Below are positions 1-8,773 of a stretch of DNA of 64,000 nucleotides, in pieces. Both the position numbers and the translations under genes were made by a program. The stretch spans positions 1 through 64,000 of the forward strand of contig JBMNUT010000010.1 in NCBI GenBank assembly GCA_050946375.1. Reading direction: 5' to 3'. The stretch is from UBA1794 sp050946375. Its GTDB lineage: Bacteria > Bacteroidota > Bacteroidia > Bacteroidales > Bacteroidaceae. The notes beneath the pieces are model-generated. The model had not been told where the DNA came from. It was given only the letters and a program-made list of their open reading frames with translations, and made no database searches. How positions within the stretch are numbered: position 1 is the stretch's first letter; each line of letters opens with the position of its first letter.

Positions 1-2
1 CG

Positions 3-767
3 CTCTGGGTGGGCACGGCCGGAAAAGGTGAAATCAGCAGCGACTACCGTTATCAAGGCTGCTCCATACGCCCCGTTTTCGGCACCGATTCGACCACCGT
101 CCGCCACGACTCCCCGCTCGACACGGTAGACCGCCGCGTCGACATGGGCGTGCTTTCCGACTCGGGCAAGCCCCTCTACTGGGCCAGCGGCAACCTCGTC
201 GTCCGCCGTTACGCCCGCTCCTACATCGCCCACGAGCCGACTTTCGTGCCCGAGCACCGCATCTTCAACGAAAACGCCTTGGAATGGGATCTCTTTTGTT
301 GGGGCGACATCACGGGAAAGGAAGTGTTTCTTTCCCAAGAATGGGAACTCCAACGGGTCAGCAGCCTGCCTGAAAATATCAGCGGCGATGCGCGTTACGA
401 TATCGCCCGCGCCCAATTGGGCGGCGCATGGCGTCTACCCACAGAGAATGAATGGCGGCAGTTACTCGACAATTGCGAGTTGACCTATGACTCCGTGAGA
501 GGCCGTTACTGCGTCTGGCTCACCAGCAAGATAAATGGCAACGTGCTTTGTTTCTACGACTCACGCGCTTATGCTATGGAGACGGCAATCCCTATTGTTT
601 TCCGTGAGGTGGAGTCTGAATTTTTCTGCGGCACACATGCAACAACCGCGCATCTGAATCCCTATCTTTACCAGAACCTCGTGACTGGCGAGCTATTCAG
701 GATGCCGGACATCCGCTTGTACTATGAGACTACTTCCATGGGACTTGTCCGCCCGGTAACGGAGTGA
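3..767 (+). CDS. FISUMP-domain surface protein, C-terminal part (5' end outside window)
   Basis: The reading frame is open to the left edge, so this is the last ~254 residues of a larger protein. The first residues (LWVGTA, then GCSIRPV at about 18-24) match the end of a FISUMP/C-type-lectin-like domain, which in Bacteroidetes typically closes with a variant of SIRPV. A second, related module follows (KPLYWASGNLV, then WDLFCWGDITG, then GGAWRLPTENEWRQLL). Family knowledge: such proteins are usually exported lipoproteins of unknown ligand. No catalytic motif is seen. The next gene is on the other strand and a strong hairpin follows the stop, so this is the end of its transcript. Function beyond surface or lectin-like protein is not inferable. 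Confidence 0.7.
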   Translation, partial: LWVGTAGKGEISSDYRYQGCSIRPVFGTDSTTVRHDSPLDTVDRRVDMGVLSDSGKPLYWASGNLVVRRYARSYIAHEPTFVPEHRIFNENALEWDLFCWGDITGKEVFLSQEWELQRVSSLPENISGDARYDIARAQLGGAWRLPTENEWRQLLDNCELTYDSVRGRYCVWLTSKINGNVLCFYDSRAYAMETAIPIVFREVESEFFCGTHATTAHLNPYLYQNLVTGELFRMPDIRLYYETTSMGLVRPVTE

Positions 768-786
768 CGGTTCGGAAAGCCTAATA

Positions 787-832
787 CAAGAGAGGCAGGT
801 CATGCTCCATAAGCATCAACCTGCCTCTCTTG
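787..832 (+). terminator. Rho-independent-type terminator after the FISUMP gene
   Basis: Perfect 14-bp inverted repeat, arms 787-800 and 819-832 (caagagaggcaggt and its complement), with an 18-nt loop and a T-rich tail, 20 bases after the stop codon. Confidence 0.8.
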
Positions 833-979
833 TTGATTATTCAATCCTTAATATGCAAGTCCATTCCCCCACGGGTTTTCCCACAGGGGCGATGCTCCGA
901 TGTTTCCCAATGCGTTCATGTGCCCGGCAAACAGCTCATGTGTTACGGACAAGAGTCCTGCCGTTTCGCATAAGAAAGG

Positions 980-1050
980 GCAAGACTTTTGTCTACAACC
1001 TGCAAGGCTTCGCGGGAAAAGTCTTGCATGTTTTTTGATAAAGTCTTGCA
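980..1050. repeat. 22-nt-type degenerate intergenic repeat block (AT-rich variant)
   Basis: Contains aaaagtcttgc at 1017-1027, a second aaagtcttgca at 1040-1050 and the inverse gcaagactttt at 980-990. It lies just downstream of the leftward xerD gene and could also fold as its terminator. The rest of 833-1106 shows nothing gene-like. Confidence 0.55.
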
Positions 1051-1106
1051 CCGCTTCGGACGGGGCGGCAAGGCGGCGGGCTGAAGGCGGCGCGGGAGGC
1101 GGGAGA

Positions 1107-2039
1107 TTACTGCCCGAAGGGGTGGCGTATGTTGCGGGGGTGGTGCTCGATAATCTCGCTGCGGAGCTGCTCGCGGTCGAGGTGGGCGTAGATTTCCGTC
1201 GTGTCGATGTTCTCGTGGCCCAGCATCATCTGTATGGCGCGCAGGTTGGCTCCGCCCTCGAGCAGGTGGGTTGCGAAGGAGTGGCGCAGCGTATGGGGGC
1301 TGACGGTCTTGGTGATTCCGGCCAGCGCGGCCCACTCTTTGATGAGATGGAATATCATAATGCGCGAAAGGTGCGTGCCCCGGCGGGAGAGGAAGAGGAA
1401 GTCTTCGTGCCCGGGCTTGGCCGTCTGCTCCATGCGCTGGGGCAGATAGAGCGAAATCTCGTGGATGGCGGCGGGCGAAATGGGTACGAGCCGCTGCTTG
1501 CTCCCCTTGCCTTCGACGCGGATGTACTGGTCGTCGGGAAAATAATCGCTGAGCCGCAGGGTGCAGAGCTCCGTGACGCGCAGGCCGCAGCCGTAGAGCG
1601 TTTCGAGAATGGCGCGGTTGCGCTGGCCGAAAGGTTCGGAGCGGTCGATGACCTGCTCCATGCGGTTTATCTCGTCGAGGGTAAGCACTTCGGGCAAGTG
1701 CCGCCCCAGCCGGGGCACGGGTATGAGCTCCGTCGGGTCGTCGGCAATGCGTTCGGTCAGGAGCAGGAAGCGGTAAAACGACTTGATGCCGCTGATGATG
1801 CGGCACTGCGAGCGCGCTCCGATGCCAATGTCGTGCAGCCCGGCCAGGAAGGACTCGATGGTCTGGCGCGAAGCCTCGAGGGGAGAGACCTGCTCGAGCA
1901 GGAGAAAGGAGAGCAACTTGTCGAGGTCGGAGAGATAGGCGGCCACGGTGTTGGCCGAAAAAGAGCGTGAAAGGACCAGATAACGGCGGTATTCTTCTAC
2001 CAGACGGGTGACTTCTTCTTTTTTCATTGGTGCGGACAT
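1107..2039 (-). CDS. xerD: Tyrosine recombinase XerD
   Basis: Site-specific recombinase of the Xer family, which resolves chromosome dimers at dif with XerC. The 310-residue product has the usual length. An N-terminal SAM-like domain covers about 1-110. The catalytic domain has R154 (GCGLRVTEL), K178 (EGKGSKQR), H249/R252 (HTLRHSF), H275 (LGHEN) and nucleophile Y284 (TEIYAHL), so the full RKHRHY set is present. Several ATGs lie upstream in frame. I chose 2039 because AAGGAG sits 7 bases before it, whereas the longer reading frame enters the 87-bp promoter repeats. It is transcribed leftward, away from aroQ. XerC of the same phylum is similar, so the C/D distinction rests on the aroQ-pyk neighbourhood, usual for xerD in Bacteroides as I recall. 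Confidence 0.9.
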   Translation of the reverse strand: MSAPMKKEEVTRLVEEYRRYLVLSRSFSANTVAAYLSDLDKLLSFLLLEQVSPLEASRQTIESFLAGLHDIGIGARSQCRIISGIKSFYRFLLLTERIADDPTELIPVPRLGRHLPEVLTLDEINRMEQVIDRSEPFGQRNRAILETLYGCGLRVTELCTLRLSDYFPDDQYIRVEGKGSKQRLVPISPAAIHEISLYLPQRMEQTAKPGHEDFLFLSRRGTHLSRIMIFHLIKEWAALAGITKTVSPHTLRHSFATHLLEGGANLRAIQMMLGHENIDTTEIYAHLDREQLRSEIIEHHPRNIRHPFGQ

Positions 2040-2064
2040 CGGCATTCTCCTTACTTTTATAATG

Positions 2065-2331
2065 GCTTTACGCAGGCGAAAACAGGGGGCGGCCCGGCAC
2101 TGTCGGAGCGAAAACGGACGCTTTCGCTTGCCGCTGCTCTCGCCTTTCACTACTTTGCTTACGCGAAAATAGGGGGCGGCTCGGCATCGTCAGAGCGAAA
2201 ACGGACGCTTTCGCTTGCCGCTGCTCTCGCCTTTCACTACTTTGCTTACGCGAAAATAGGAGGCGGCTCGGCATCGTCAGAGCGAAAACTGGCGCTTTCG
2301 CTTGCCGCTGCTCTCGCCTTTCACTATCTTT
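2065..2331. repeat. Three tandem ~87-bp promoter-bearing repeats
   Basis: Units at 2065-2156, 2157-2243 and 2244-2331. Each runs from gctt(t)acg..gcgaaaa through ggcggc(t/c)cggca, agcgaaaac and gctttcgcttgccgctgc to cgcctttcacta. Units 2 and 3 differ at only a few bases; unit 1 is more diverged. Another one-and-a-bit copies occur at 15331-15450. The right end of each unit carries a -7 element. In units 1 and 2 it is tactttg (one base short of TAnnTTTG), and only unit 3 has the full tatctttg. Confidence 0.9.
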
Positions 2332-2332
2332 G
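2301..2332 (+). promoter_or_regulatory. Bacteroidetes-type promoter for aroQ, inside repeat unit 3
   Basis: -33 element cttg at 2301-2304, a 20-bp spacer and -7 element tatctttg at 2325-2332, 24 bases before the aroQ ATG. This fits the TTTG-N19/21-TAnnTTTG pattern of the phylum's primary sigma factor. Confidence 0.75.
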
Positions 2333-2356
2333 CACCCGCAAAATTAGATTTTTCAC

Positions 2357-2791
2357 ATGAGACTTTTGATTTTGAACGGCCCGAACCTCAATCTTTTAGG
2401 GCGTCGCGAACCGGAAATCTACGGACAGGACACGATGGAGAGCCTGCTCGAACGGCTCAAAGCGGCGTATGCCCCCGACATCGAAATCGAGTATTTCCAG
2501 AGCAACTGCGAGGGAGTTCTGATTGATAAGCTCCACGATGCCGGCTACCGCTGCGACGGTATTGTGCTGAACGCAGGCGCTTACACGCATACGTCCATCG
2601 CCTTGCACGACGCCATCAAGGCCATTCCCGCGCCGGTGGTGGAGGTTCACATCTCCAATGTGCACACTCGCGAGCCTTTCCGCCGCGTTTCCATGATTTC
2701 ACCCGCCTGTTGCGGCGTGATATGCGGCTTCGGACTCGATTCGTACCGCCTCGGCGTGGAAGCACTCGCGGCCAGACTTCAGCAAAAATAG
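2357..2791 (+). CDS. aroQ: 3-dehydroquinate dehydratase, type II
   Basis: Converts 3-dehydroquinate to 3-dehydroshikimate in the shikimate pathway; cytoplasmic dodecamer of ~150-residue subunits, and the product here is 144 residues. Type II signatures are present in order: NGPNLNLLGRREPEIYG (with the catalytic Arg and Tyr at about 19-24), SNCEGVLID, LNAGAYTHTS (substrate-binding Asn/His region, ~74-84) and EVHISN(V)..REPFR with the catalytic His near residue 100. The start is the only good ATG after the promoter. It is followed after 84 bases by pyk, with a 22-nt repeat block between and no clear terminator, so the two may be co-transcribed. Confidence 0.96.
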   Translation: MRLLILNGPNLNLLGRREPEIYGQDTMESLLERLKAAYAPDIEIEYFQSNCEGVLIDKLHDAGYRCDGIVLNAGAYTHTSIALHDAIKAIPAPVVEVHISNVHTREPFRRVSMISPACCGVICGFGLDSYRLGVEALAARLQQK

Positions 2792-2850
2792 GGCGGCACT
2801 TTACCGAAAAAGCGACGGCACTTTTCGGGAAAACTGCTGCCACATTCACA
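2792..2850. repeat. 22-nt-type degenerate repeat block
   Basis: About two and a half units between aroQ and pyk: ggcggcactttaccgaaaa, then gcgacggcacttttcgggaaaa, then ctgctgccacattcac. They repeat at roughly 22-nt spacing. Confidence 0.6.
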
Positions 2851-2875
2851 AAATAAACGCTACACTCCAAACAGA

Positions 2876-4336
2876 ATGAACAACAAACGCACAAAAATAG
2901 TAGCCTCCATATCCGACGAGCGGTGCGAGGTAGAATTTCTCAAACAGCTGTACGAAGAGGGAATGAACGTAGTCCGGATGAACACGGCCCACGCCACGCC
3001 CGAAGGATTGAAGAAGATAATCCGCAACGTGCGCAGCGTATCCAACCAAATCGGCATCCTCATCGACACGAAAGGCCCCGAAGTACGCACCACCGCCTGC
3101 AAGGAAGGCCTCATCAACTACCGCACGGGCGAGGAAATCACCCTCGTCGGCGCGCCGGAAGAGCTCACGACTCACGACCGGATATGCGTCACATACCCCA
3201 ATTTCGTGAACGACGTAGACGAAGGCGCCCACATACTCTTCGACGACGGACTGATTGATTTCATCGTAACCGGCAAGGAACCCGGCAAAAAACTCATCCT
3301 TCAGGCCCAAAACGACGGCGAACTCGGCAACCGGAAGAGCGTCAACGTGCCCGGAGTACGCATCAATCTGCCGGCAATCACCGAGAAAGACCGCAAAAAC
3401 ATACTGCTCGCCATCGAAGAGGACATCGACTTCATCGCCCATTCCTTCGTGCGCAACAAGCAAGACGTGCTCGCCGTGCAGGAAATCCTGAACGAAAACC
3501 ACAGCGACATCAAGATCATTGCCAAAATCGAGAACCAGGAAGGCGTAGACAACATAGACGAAATTCTCGACGTGGCCTACGGCGTGATGGTAGCGCGCGG
3601 CGACTTGGGCATCGAAGTGCCCATCGAGCAGATTCCGGGCATTCAGCAAAAGCTCATCAACCGCTGCATTATGCGCAAGAAGCCCGCCATCGTGGCCACG
3701 CAGATGCTGCACTCCATGATACAGAACCCGCGCCCCACACGCGCCGAGGTAACGGACATCGCCAACGCCATATACTGCCACGCCGACGCCATCATGCTCA
3801 GTGGCGAAACGGCCTACGGCAAATACCCCGTAGAGGCAGTGCGCACGATGGCAACCGTTGCCCGCGAAGTGGAACGCACCAGTCCCGACGAGAACAACAT
3901 ACGCATCCCCCTCTCCGGAGAGGAAGACATCACGGAATTTCTGGCCAAGCAAGCCGTGAAAGCCACCCAGCGGATGAGCATACGCGCCATACTGACCGAC
4001 TCCTACACGGGGCGGACGGCACGCCACGTGGCAGCATTCCACGCCAAATACCCCGTGCTCGCCATCTGCTACCGCGAGAAAACAATGCGGCTGCTGGCCC
4101 TCTCCTACGGAATAATACCCGTCTACCAGGAAGAAAAGGACAACGCACGCGCCTATTTCTTCTCCGCGCTCTACATGCTCATGCGCGACCACAAGATTAC
4201 GGAGGAAGACCGCGTGGCCTACCTGAGCGGCAGTTACGGCGAAGGAGGCGGCACCACTTTCCTCGAACTCAACCGCGTAGGCGACATACTGAACAGCGCA
4301 AAAGACTACCTCCTGCCCAACTTCCCCGTCAAATAA
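2876..4336 (+). CDS. pyk: Pyruvate kinase
   Basis: Last step of glycolysis: phosphoenolpyruvate plus ADP to pyruvate plus ATP. The 486-residue product is of normal bacterial length. It shows KIVASISD and VVRMNTAHA (N-terminal barrel), DTKGPEVRT (active-site strand), the signature IIAKIENQEGV with the catalytic Lys near 223, MVARGDLGIEVP (Mg2+ site), ATQMLHSMIQNPRPTRAEVTD, and LSGETAYGKYPVEAV. A C-terminal allosteric domain follows from about 360. The downstream methyltransferase starts 77 bases later with only a repeat block between, suggesting one transcription unit pyk-methyltransferase-rbfA-permease. Confidence 0.97.
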   Translation: MNNKRTKIVASISDERCEVEFLKQLYEEGMNVVRMNTAHATPEGLKKIIRNVRSVSNQIGILIDTKGPEVRTTACKEGLINYRTGEEITLVGAPEELTTHDRICVTYPNFVNDVDEGAHILFDDGLIDFIVTGKEPGKKLILQAQNDGELGNRKSVNVPGVRINLPAITEKDRKNILLAIEEDIDFIAHSFVRNKQDVLAVQEILNENHSDIKIIAKIENQEGVDNIDEILDVAYGVMVARGDLGIEVPIEQIPGIQQKLINRCIMRKKPAIVATQMLHSMIQNPRPTRAEVTDIANAIYCHADAIMLSGETAYGKYPVEAVRTMATVAREVERTSPDENNIRIPLSGEEDITEFLAKQAVKATQRMSIRAILTDSYTGRTARHVAAFHAKYPVLAICYREKTMRLLALSYGIIPVYQEEKDNARAYFFSALYMLMRDHKITEEDRVAYLSGSYGEGGGTTFLELNRVGDILNSAKDYLLPNFPVK

Positions 4337-4349
4337 GCGGGGAAGAGCG

Positions 4350-4416
4350 GAAAAAGCCCCGCCACTTTCCGCCGAAAGTGCTGCCGCTTCCGCCCAAAAG
4401 TACCGACACTTCATGG
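4350..4416. repeat. 22-nt-type degenerate repeat block running into a start codon
   Basis: Three units (aaaaagccccgccacttt / ccgccgaaagtgctgccgct / tccgcccaaaagtaccgacactt). The last one ends at the ATG of the O-methyltransferase at 4413. Confidence 0.65.
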
Positions 4417-5075
4417 AAAAAGACCTGGAAGAATACATCCTTGCCCACAGCGACCCGGAGGGAGACTACCTCTACAAACTCTACCGGGACACGAATGTCT
4501 ACCTCCTCCACGGCCGCATGGCGTCGGGACACCTGCAAGGGCGCATCCTGAAGATGCTCGTACGCATGATACGCCCACGGCGCATTCTGGAAATAGGCAC
4601 CTTCAGCGGCTACTCGGCCCTGTGCCTGGCCGAAGGATTCACCGGCGGAGAAGGAATACTGCACACCTTCGAAATCAACGACGAGCTGGAAGACTTCACC
4701 CGCCCACGCATCGAAAACTCGCCGCTGGCCAGCCACATACGGCTGCACTTCGGGGACATCTTCGAAGAACTGCCCGCACTGGGCGAAAACTTCGACCTGG
4801 CATTCATCGACGCCGACAAGCGGCAATACGTCGACTACTACGAGCTCTGCCTCAAACACCTGCGCCCCGGCGGATTCATACTGGCCGACAATACGCTCTG
4901 GGACGGGCACGTAACCGACCCGGCCTACAGCCGCGACGCCCAAACCCGAGGCATACGCCGCTTCAACGACTACGTGGCAGCCGACAAACGCGTGGAGAAA
5001 GTGATACTCCCCCTGCGCGACGGACTGACACTCATCTGCAAAAAACCGGAAAACCCCGCCCACTCCATACAATAA
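4413..5075 (+). CDS. SAM-dependent O-methyltransferase (catechol-type, family 3)
   Basis: The 220-residue product is of the usual length for the caffeoyl-CoA/catechol O-methyltransferase family of class I methyltransferases. Motif I (ILEIGTFSGYSAL, about 58-70) binds S-adenosylmethionine. Asp-rich segments (FDLAFIDADKRQYVDYY near 128-144, and GFILADNTLWDGHV near 156-169) supply the divalent metal ligands of the family. The substrate is unknown; in Bacteroidales the gene sits next to pyk and rbfA, but that does not identify it. The start at 4413 directly abuts a repeat block. The next gene, rbfA, follows after 42 bases. Confidence 0.9.
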   Translation: MEKDLEEYILAHSDPEGDYLYKLYRDTNVYLLHGRMASGHLQGRILKMLVRMIRPRRILEIGTFSGYSALCLAEGFTGGEGILHTFEINDELEDFTRPRIENSPLASHIRLHFGDIFEELPALGENFDLAFIDADKRQYVDYYELCLKHLRPGGFILADNTLWDGHVTDPAYSRDAQTRGIRRFNDYVAADKRVEKVILPLRDGLTLICKKPENPAHSIQ

Positions 5076-5117
5076 TAAGGAGTAAAAACACGTTTTCCAC
5101 CTAAAGAAACAATCATT

Positions 5118-5453
5118 ATGGAAACCACCCGCCAAAACAAAATAGCCCGCCTTCTGCAAAAAGAACTGAGCGAAATTTTCATGCGCCAGACGCAAGCCTG
5201 GGGAAAAGGCGTGCTCATCTCCGTAAGCGCCGTGCGCATCAGCCCCGACCTCAGCGTGGCACGCGCATACATCAGCATATTCCCCTCCGAAAAGGCCAAG
5301 GAACTCTGCGAAAACATCAACGCAAACCAGAAATCCATACGCTACGAACTGGGAAACCGGGTGCGCCACCAGCTGAGAATCATACCCGAACTGCGCTTCT
5401 TCGTCGACGATTCACTGGACTACATAGAGCACATCGACGAACTACTGAAGTAG
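5118..5453 (+). CDS. rbfA: 30S ribosome-binding factor RbfA
   Basis: Small KH-fold protein that binds the immature 30S subunit near the 5' end of 16S rRNA and is needed for its maturation and for growth in the cold. The 111-residue product is of family length. The N-terminal RQNKIARLLQKELSEIF helix and the VSAVRISPDLSVARAYISIFP strand are typical, as is RYELGNRVRHQLRIIPELRFFVDDSLDY, including the conserved LRxxPEL..F.D.S core. It is followed after 34 bases by the permease gene and is likely in the same operon. Confidence 0.93.
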   Translation: METTRQNKIARLLQKELSEIFMRQTQAWGKGVLISVSAVRISPDLSVARAYISIFPSEKAKELCENINANQKSIRYELGNRVRHQLRIIPELRFFVDDSLDYIEHIDELLK

Positions 5454-5487
5454 CCTCCGGCCGACTGCCCCGCATCAATCACCCCCG

Positions 5488-6732
5488 ATGAACTTCCCTT
5501 TCTACATAGCCCGACGCTACCTTTTCTCGAAAAAGAGCCACAGCGCCATCAACTGGATATCGGCCCTTTCCGTATGCGGCGTAGCTTTCGCCACACTGGC
5601 ACTGGTGTGCACGATGTCCGTCTTCAACGGTTTCCAGGAAATGGTGGCGGGCATCTTCACTTCCTTCGACCCGGACCTGAAAATCGTCTCCGCAAAAGGG
5701 AAAGTATTCGACACTTCCGACCCGAAGTTAGCCTTTCTTCGCACAATGCCCGAAGTCGAAACCTACACCGAGAGCCTCGAAGAGCAGGCGCTCCTGGTGT
5801 TTGACGACAAACAGGTGACGGCCACGCTGAAAGGAGTGGACGATAACTTCCGGGAACTTACCCAAATCGAAAACGTACTCTACGGCAACGGCTATTTCAG
5901 CCTGCGCGACTCGCTGTACGACTATGGCATTATGGGAATTGACCTGGCGGCACGGCTGGGAGTTGCCGTCGTCCGCAACGAACCGCTGGAAGTCTACATC
6001 CCCATACGCGGCGCAGAAGTCGACCCCGCCAACCCCTCTTCCTCACTGCGGCGCGAGCATCTGCTCAGCCCCGGCATCGTTTTCGCACTGAACCAGAGCA
6101 AATACGACGCCCACTACGTGCTTACGCCCATTTCCTTCGTACGCCGCATACTCGGATACGGGGCACACACGGCCAGTTCCATCGAGCTGAAAATAAAAGA
6201 CGGCACGGGAGAGACGGAAAAGATGCACGACCGGCTGCAGGAACGCCTCGGGAAAGACTTCCTCGTGCAGGACCGCTACGAGCAACAGGCCGAGGTTTTC
6301 CGCATCATGAAGATTGAAAAACTCATTTCCTACATATTCCTCACCTTCATCCTGCTCATCGCCAGCTTCAACGTCATAGGCTCTCTCTCGATGCTCATCA
6401 TCGACAAGCAAAAAGACATCACCACCCTGCGCAACCTCGGTGCCGACAACCGCACGATACGCCGCATCTTCCTCTTCGAAGGCCGCCTCATTTCCCTCTT
6501 CGGCGCGCTCATCGGCATCGTTCTCGGCCTCGTGCTCTGCTTCCTGCAGCAGCAATACGGCCTCATCAGCCTCGGCTCGGGCAACGAAGAAGGCATCTTC
6601 GTGGTCGACGCCTACCCCGTCAGCGTACAGGCCGGCGACATACTGCTCATTTTCCTCACCGTCCTGGCCGTAGGATTCCTGTCCGTATGGTATCCCATAC
6701 GCTACCTCAGCCGCAAACTCCTGAAAGACTGA
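5488..6732 (+). CDS. LolC/LolE-type ABC transporter permease (FtsX/MacB family)
   Basis: The 414-residue inner-membrane protein has the family layout. One membrane helix lies near residues 18-45 (INWISALSVCGVAFATLALVCTM). A large periplasmic domain covers roughly 50-265. Three helices then follow near 270-295, 320-345 and 375-400 with the FtsX signature (NVIGSLSMLIIDKQKDITTLRNLGA). Homologues with an ATPase partner extract lipoproteins from the inner membrane (LolCDE) or drive other envelope tasks. No LolD-like ATPase is adjacent, so the partner must be encoded elsewhere. It is probably the last gene of the pyk operon; a long spacer with a repeat block and a new promoter follow. Confidence 0.85.
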   Translation: MNFPFYIARRYLFSKKSHSAINWISALSVCGVAFATLALVCTMSVFNGFQEMVAGIFTSFDPDLKIVSAKGKVFDTSDPKLAFLRTMPEVETYTESLEEQALLVFDDKQVTATLKGVDDNFRELTQIENVLYGNGYFSLRDSLYDYGIMGIDLAARLGVAVVRNEPLEVYIPIRGAEVDPANPSSSLRREHLLSPGIVFALNQSKYDAHYVLTPISFVRRILGYGAHTASSIELKIKDGTGETEKMHDRLQERLGKDFLVQDRYEQQAEVFRIMKIEKLISYIFLTFILLIASFNVIGSLSMLIIDKQKDITTLRNLGADNRTIRRIFLFEGRLISLFGALIGIVLGLVLCFLQQQYGLISLGSGNEEGIFVVDAYPVSVQAGDILLIFLTVLAVGFLSVWYPIRYLSRKLLKD

Positions 6733-6779
6733 CCGCCACCTCCGGCGCATCTTCCCCACCCTTCCCCTGCCGCGCGCGG

Positions 6780-6872
6780 GAAAAAGCCCCGGCCCTTTCC
6801 GCCGAAAGCGCCGCATGTTTTCCCCGGAAGCGCCGCACCTTTTTACCCACAGCCGCATGGCTTTCCGCAAAA
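6780..6872. repeat. 22-nt-type degenerate repeat block
   Basis: Four units in the 275-base spacer before the TPR lipoprotein, e.g. aaaaagccccggccctttcc, gccgaaagcgccgcatgttt and ccccggaagcgccgcacctttt. The remaining spacer is AT-rich and carries the promoter below. Confidence 0.65.
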
Positions 6873-6942
6873 CTCCTGAAGAGGAAAAAAACAAAACCCC
6901 ATACAATTAACGCTTAAATTGCTAAAAGAATATAATTAGTTA

Positions 6943-6973
6943 TTGACTTCCGAAGCAAAATAGCTTATCTTTG
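6943..6973 (+). promoter_or_regulatory. Promoter of the TPR lipoprotein gene
   Basis: -33 ttga at 6943-6946, a 19-bp spacer and -7 tatctttg at 6966-6973; the ATG is at 7008. The flanks are AT-rich, unlike the surrounding GC-rich DNA. Confidence 0.7.
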
Positions 6974-7007
6974 CGCTGTTTGAAGATGAAATTTTTTAAT
7001 TTCAAAT

Positions 7008-8717
7008 ATGATGAATAAGAAAATCTTACTGTCGCTCGCAGTAGTGGCAGCAGCAGGAATGGTCACGACCTCCTGCAGTAAAAAGTTAGGGGCCTTATCT
7101 TCTGAATACTTCACGACGACCCCGCAAGTATTAGAGGCCATCGGCGGAAAAGTACCCGTAACGATCAACGGAACATTCCCCGAGAAGTATATGAAGAAAA
7201 AAGCCGTAGTGAGCGTAACCCCCGTACTCCGCTACGAAGGAGGCGAAGCCAAAGGCGAAACAGCTACTTTCCAGGGAGAAAAAGTAGAAGGCAACAACCA
7301 GACTATCTCCTACAAAGTAGGTGGAAACTATACGATGAAGAACTCGTTCAACTATGTGCCTGAAATGGCCAAGTCCGAGCTTTATCTGACATTCGACGCA
7401 ACCGTAGGCAAGAAGGAAGTCGAAATTCCCGACGTGAAGATAGCCGACGGCGTAATCGCCACGTCCACACTCGTGAGCGAGACGCTCAACGGAGCAAACA
7501 CCGGACTCTCTTCCGACGCATTCCAACGCGAAATCCAGCAGGCCAAGGAAGCCAACATCATGTTCCTCATCAACCAAGCTGAAATCCGCGCCAAGGAACT
7601 CAAGTCAGAGGGCATACAGGAATTTACTTCCACGATGAAGCAAATCGAAGCCGACAGCACCCTCGAACTCTCAAACATCGAGATCTCTGCATACGCATCG
7701 CCCGATGGTAAGGAAGACTTCAACGACAAACTGGCTCAAAAGCGTGAGGCCAACACCGAGAAGTACATGCAGAAAGAGATGAAGAAGAACAACGTAGATG
7801 CCGCACTCGACGCCAAGTACACGGCCGAAGACTGGGAAGGATTCCAGGAACTCGTATCGAAATCCAACATCCAGGACAAGGACCTCATCCTGCGCGTGCT
7901 GAGCATGTACAAAGACCCGGAGCAACGCGAACAGGAAATCCGCAACCTCTCCACCGTATTCACCACCCTGGCCGACGAGATTCTCCCGCAACTCCGTCGT
8001 TCGCGCCTGACGCTGAACTACAAAATCATCGGTAAGAGCGACGCCGAACTCAAGCAACTCTCCGCTTCCGAGCCGTCGAAACTCTCCGTAGAAGAACTCC
8101 TCTACGCCGCAACCCTCACGGACGACAACAAAGAGAAGGAAGCCATCTACACGGCTGCTACCAAGCAATACCCCAACGACTACCGTGCTTACAACAACCT
8201 CGCCGCACTGGCATACGAAAAGGGCGACTACACCGCCGCTGCCAACTACGTAGCCCAGGCTGCAAAGCTCAACGGTTCTGACGCAGACGTGAAAGTAAAT
8301 CAGGCATTGCTCGCCCTCAAACAAGGAAACCAAAGCGCCGCTCAGACATTGCTCGGCAACGCCGGAAACAGCGCGGCTGCCAACGAAGCACTCGGCAACC
8401 TCTACCTCATGCAGGGCGACTACCAGAAAGCAGTGAGCGCATTCGGAAACGCCAAGACCAACAGCGCCGCTCTGGCACAAATCCTGACCTCCGACTACAA
8501 CAAGGCCAAGTCTACGCTCGAAAGCATCCAGAACAAGGACGCATACACCAGCTACCTGGGCGCAATCCTTGCCGCACGCACCAACAACGCAGACGCCGCC
8601 ATCAGCAACCTCAAGGACGCCATCAGCAAAGACTCCTCGATGGCCAAGAAAGCAGCTACCGACCTCGAGTTCTCCAAACTCCTCGGAAACGCAGCATTCA
8701 AAGCCCTGTTGCAATAA
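7008..8717 (+). CDS. TPR-domain lipoprotein
   Basis: The 569-residue product begins with a lipoprotein signal (MMNKKILLSLAVVAAAGM, then TTSC with the acylated Cys near 23). Residues ~30-150 form a beta-rich domain (PVTINGTFPEKYMKKKAVVSVTP) that recurs in Bacteroidales lipoproteins. The middle contains an ISAYASPDGKEDFNDKLAQKREAN segment resembling OmpA-type peptidoglycan-binding sequence. Tetratricopeptide-like repeats run from about 380 (YPNDYRAYNNLAALAYEKGDYTAAANYVAQA) to the end. It is probably an envelope scaffold protein; the partner is unknown. Start 7008 or 7011 cannot be separated. Codon use is regular and highly biased, suggesting good expression. It is monocistronic, with its own promoter and terminator. 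Confidence 0.8.
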   Translation: MMNKKILLSLAVVAAAGMVTTSCSKKLGALSSEYFTTTPQVLEAIGGKVPVTINGTFPEKYMKKKAVVSVTPVLRYEGGEAKGETATFQGEKVEGNNQTISYKVGGNYTMKNSFNYVPEMAKSELYLTFDATVGKKEVEIPDVKIADGVIATSTLVSETLNGANTGLSSDAFQREIQQAKEANIMFLINQAEIRAKELKSEGIQEFTSTMKQIEADSTLELSNIEISAYASPDGKEDFNDKLAQKREANTEKYMQKEMKKNNVDAALDAKYTAEDWEGFQELVSKSNIQDKDLILRVLSMYKDPEQREQEIRNLSTVFTTLADEILPQLRRSRLTLNYKIIGKSDAELKQLSASEPSKLSVEELLYAATLTDDNKEKEAIYTAATKQYPNDYRAYNNLAALAYEKGDYTAAANYVAQAAKLNGSDADVKVNQALLALKQGNQSAAQTLLGNAGNSAAANEALGNLYLMQGDYQKAVSAFGNAKTNSAALAQILTSDYNKAKSTLESIQNKDAYTSYLGAILAARTNNADAAISNLKDAISKDSSMAKKAATDLEFSKLLGNAAFKALLQ

Positions 8718-8773
8718 ACCACGCACACACAACAAGACGTCAGACCCACATCAGTCTGACCGAAACCAACCAC

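Noticed and set aside
2792..2850. CRISPR array
   Set aside because: The ~22-nt units follow each other without unique spacers, are degenerate, and no cas genes are in the window.
2846..4438. 530-codon minus-strand frame opposite pyk
   Set aside because: Shadow of the strongly biased pyk codons; pyruvate kinase motifs are unambiguous on the plus strand.
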